Shown: piece after piece, positions 63,024 to 64,000 of the stretch
Numbering within the stretch: position 1 is the stretch's first letter
Layout of the letters: each line of letters opens with the position of its first letter
Assembly: GCA_947167045.1 (NCBI GenBank)
Contig: CAMVGO010000002.1
Span: 1 to 64,000 of the forward strand
Direction: 5' to 3'
Source: an uncultured Clostridia bacterium
GTDB lineage: Bacteria; Bacillota; Clostridia; Saccharofermentanales; Saccharofermentanaceae
Length of the DNA stretch: 64,000 nt
The notes under the pieces: model-generated
The model's database searches: none
What the model was told of the DNA's origin: nothing
Seen by the model: only the letters and a program-made list of their open reading frames with translations
Position numbers and translations under genes: made by a program

Positions 63024-63963
63024 TATCTCGGTCATCGTACTGACTTATAACGCCGATCTTAATGATCTTAAGAAGACACTACGTTCCATCATGCTCCAGA
63101 AAGGGGTCAGTTATGAGATCGTCATCGCCGATGACGGTTCTTCAAACAACCTCTCTGATGAGATAAGCGCTTTTTTCAAAACTTCCGGTTTTGAAGATTA
63201 CGTTCTTGCCATGAGTCCCGAAAACCACGGCACCGTCGTCAACGTCATAAGCGGTGTCGAAAAGGCTTCGGGAAGATACGTCAAGCTCATAAGTCCGGGC
63301 GATTATCTCTACGATGAGGATTCTTTGAGAAAGCTCTTTGACTGCGCGGTAAAAAATGACGCGCCGCTCGTTTTCGGAGACATCCTTATCTTCGATTCGA
63401 ACGCTGAAGAGTTTACGGTCATCAAGAAGTGGGCTTATCCGCAGATCGTAAAGTGCTATTCGGAAGATAACTATGATCCTGAAGCCGTTAGGCTCAATAA
63501 TCTCGTCGTTGCAGACAACATCCACGGCGTGTCGACGCTCATCGAACGCGGGGTGCTCCTGAAATATCTGAAGATGATCGAAGGCAAGGTCATCTACTGC
63601 GAAGACCTCTCTTACAGGCTCATGGCATATGAAGGCGTGAAAATGATCCGCTGCCCGTACCCCATCGTAATGTACGGCTATGGTGAGGGTATATCCACCA
63701 GCGGCAAATGGGAGGAAAGGCTCCGCAATGATACGCGCGCCGCAAACGAACTGATGCTCTCCATGCCGTGCAGTGACGAAAAGTTCAAGGAACTGATGCG
63801 ACAGGCTTTTGAGGAGCGCTTTTCGGGCGACAGGAAGAAGATGAAGGCGTTCTTTGCGAAGCACCCGGATCTTCTGCTCAAAAAGCTGAAGATGGAGCGC
63901 TCGCCGCGTTATACCGCCACTGAATACAATGAGGCATTTGTCAGTCAGATCCTCGGCGCCTGA
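63010..63963 (+). CDS. GT2-family glycosyltransferase
   Basis: 317 aa. GT-A fold: 'ISVIVLTYNADLNDLKKTLRS' at the start, 'IADDGSSN', and 'SPGDYLYDED' (metal-binding acidic motif). Starts inside the rfbB gene at ATG 63010, so coupled. Probably adds one sugar to the lipid-linked repeat. The operon seems to continue past the window. Confidence 0.9.
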   Translation: MANPDISVIVLTYNADLNDLKKTLRSIMLQKGVSYEIVIADDGSSNNLSDEISAFFKTSGFEDYVLAMSPENHGTVVNVISGVEKASGRYVKLISPGDYLYDEDSLRKLFDCAVKNDAPLVFGDILIFDSNAEEFTVIKKWAYPQIVKCYSEDNYDPEAVRLNNLVVADNIHGVSTLIERGVLLKYLKMIEGKVIYCEDLSYRLMAYEGVKMIRCPYPIVMYGYGEGISTSGKWEERLRNDTRAANELMLSMPCSDEKFKELMRQAFEERFSGDRKKMKAFFAKHPDLLLKKLKMERSPRYTATEYNEAFVSQILGA

Positions 63964-64000
63964 CGGAAATAACAGTTTGAACGTTAATATGGTTTTGAAC

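Noticed and set aside
54594..63963. Complete phosphocholine (lic1-type) locus
   Set aside because: No choline kinase, CTP:phosphocholine cytidylyltransferase or choline transporter gene is present in the window.

Overview
The window looks like a chromosomal segment of an anaerobic, low-to-mid GC Gram-positive bacterium of the class Clostridia, possibly a gut or rumen relative of Saccharofermentans, Oscillospiraceae or Lachnospiraceae. The evidence is choline-binding (CW_binding) repeat proteins, BspA-type leucine-rich repeats, zinc-ribbon SPFH proteins, a rubrerythrin and flavoredoxin fusion, a two-subunit iron-sulfur fumarase, an FMN-riboswitch-controlled RibU, and AGGAGG-type ribosome binding sites with many TGnTATAAT promoters. 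The taxon is inference. No rRNA, tRNA, CRISPR array, prophage or insertion sequence was recognised.

Layout. 1-8.8 kb: a 17-bp tandem array, a zinc-ribbon/kinase-N-lobe/C-type-lectin membrane protein, a zinc-ribbon TPR protein with an SPFH protein, two tandem lipoprotein serpins and a PAP2 phosphatase. 8.9-22.2 kb: a membrane-anchored solute-binding protein, the three-gene pntAA-pntAB-pntB transhydrogenase operon, a secreted protein of unknown function, an SH3-like protein with two GT39-type membrane glycosyltransferases, a TerB-like protein and an SseB-type protein. 22.4-30 kb: a very large MacB-type ABC transporter, a flavin reductase-rubredoxin-rubrerythrin fusion, and a DUF6273/choline-binding surface protein. 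30-43 kb: a signalling operon (minus strand) encoding a REC-GGDEF-REC-HD-GYP protein, a hybrid kinase with Hpt, and a hybrid kinase fused to a DegV fatty-acid-binding domain, then two BspA/choline-binding surface proteins flanking a membrane glycerophosphodiesterase. 43-53 kb: a Na/Pi symporter-PhoU fusion, a phosphoesterase, an FkbM methyltransferase, a DUF4349 protein, fumarase plus a HAD phosphatase, an O-antigen-ligase-like protein and an esterase. 53-64 kb: ribU under an FMN riboswitch, then, across a 49-bp tandem array, a long surface-glycan operon: three licD genes, an Fdt/Qdt-type aminosugar pair, a flippase, a TagF-like transferase, rfbB and a GT2, running towards the window end.

How the parts may work together. 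LicD proteins transfer phosphocholine or a similar phospho-alcohol to surface glycans, and three secreted proteins in the window carry choline-binding repeats. The window therefore may encode both the decoration and proteins that dock on it (inference). RfbB, the GNAT-FdtA protein and the FdtB-like transaminase form a coherent route to a dTDP-3-acetamido-3,6-dideoxyhexose, with flippase and transferases to export and assemble it. The signalling operon has the components of a self-contained phosphorelay controlling c-di-GMP, with a possible lipid-sensing or lipid-handling output.

Most unusual items: the kinase-DegV fusion and its operon; the redox fusion with an ideal internal ribosome binding site before the rubrerythrin part; the kinase-N-lobe/lectin architecture; the 17-bp and 49-bp arrays; and a palindromic intergenic element present twice, 27 kb apart.
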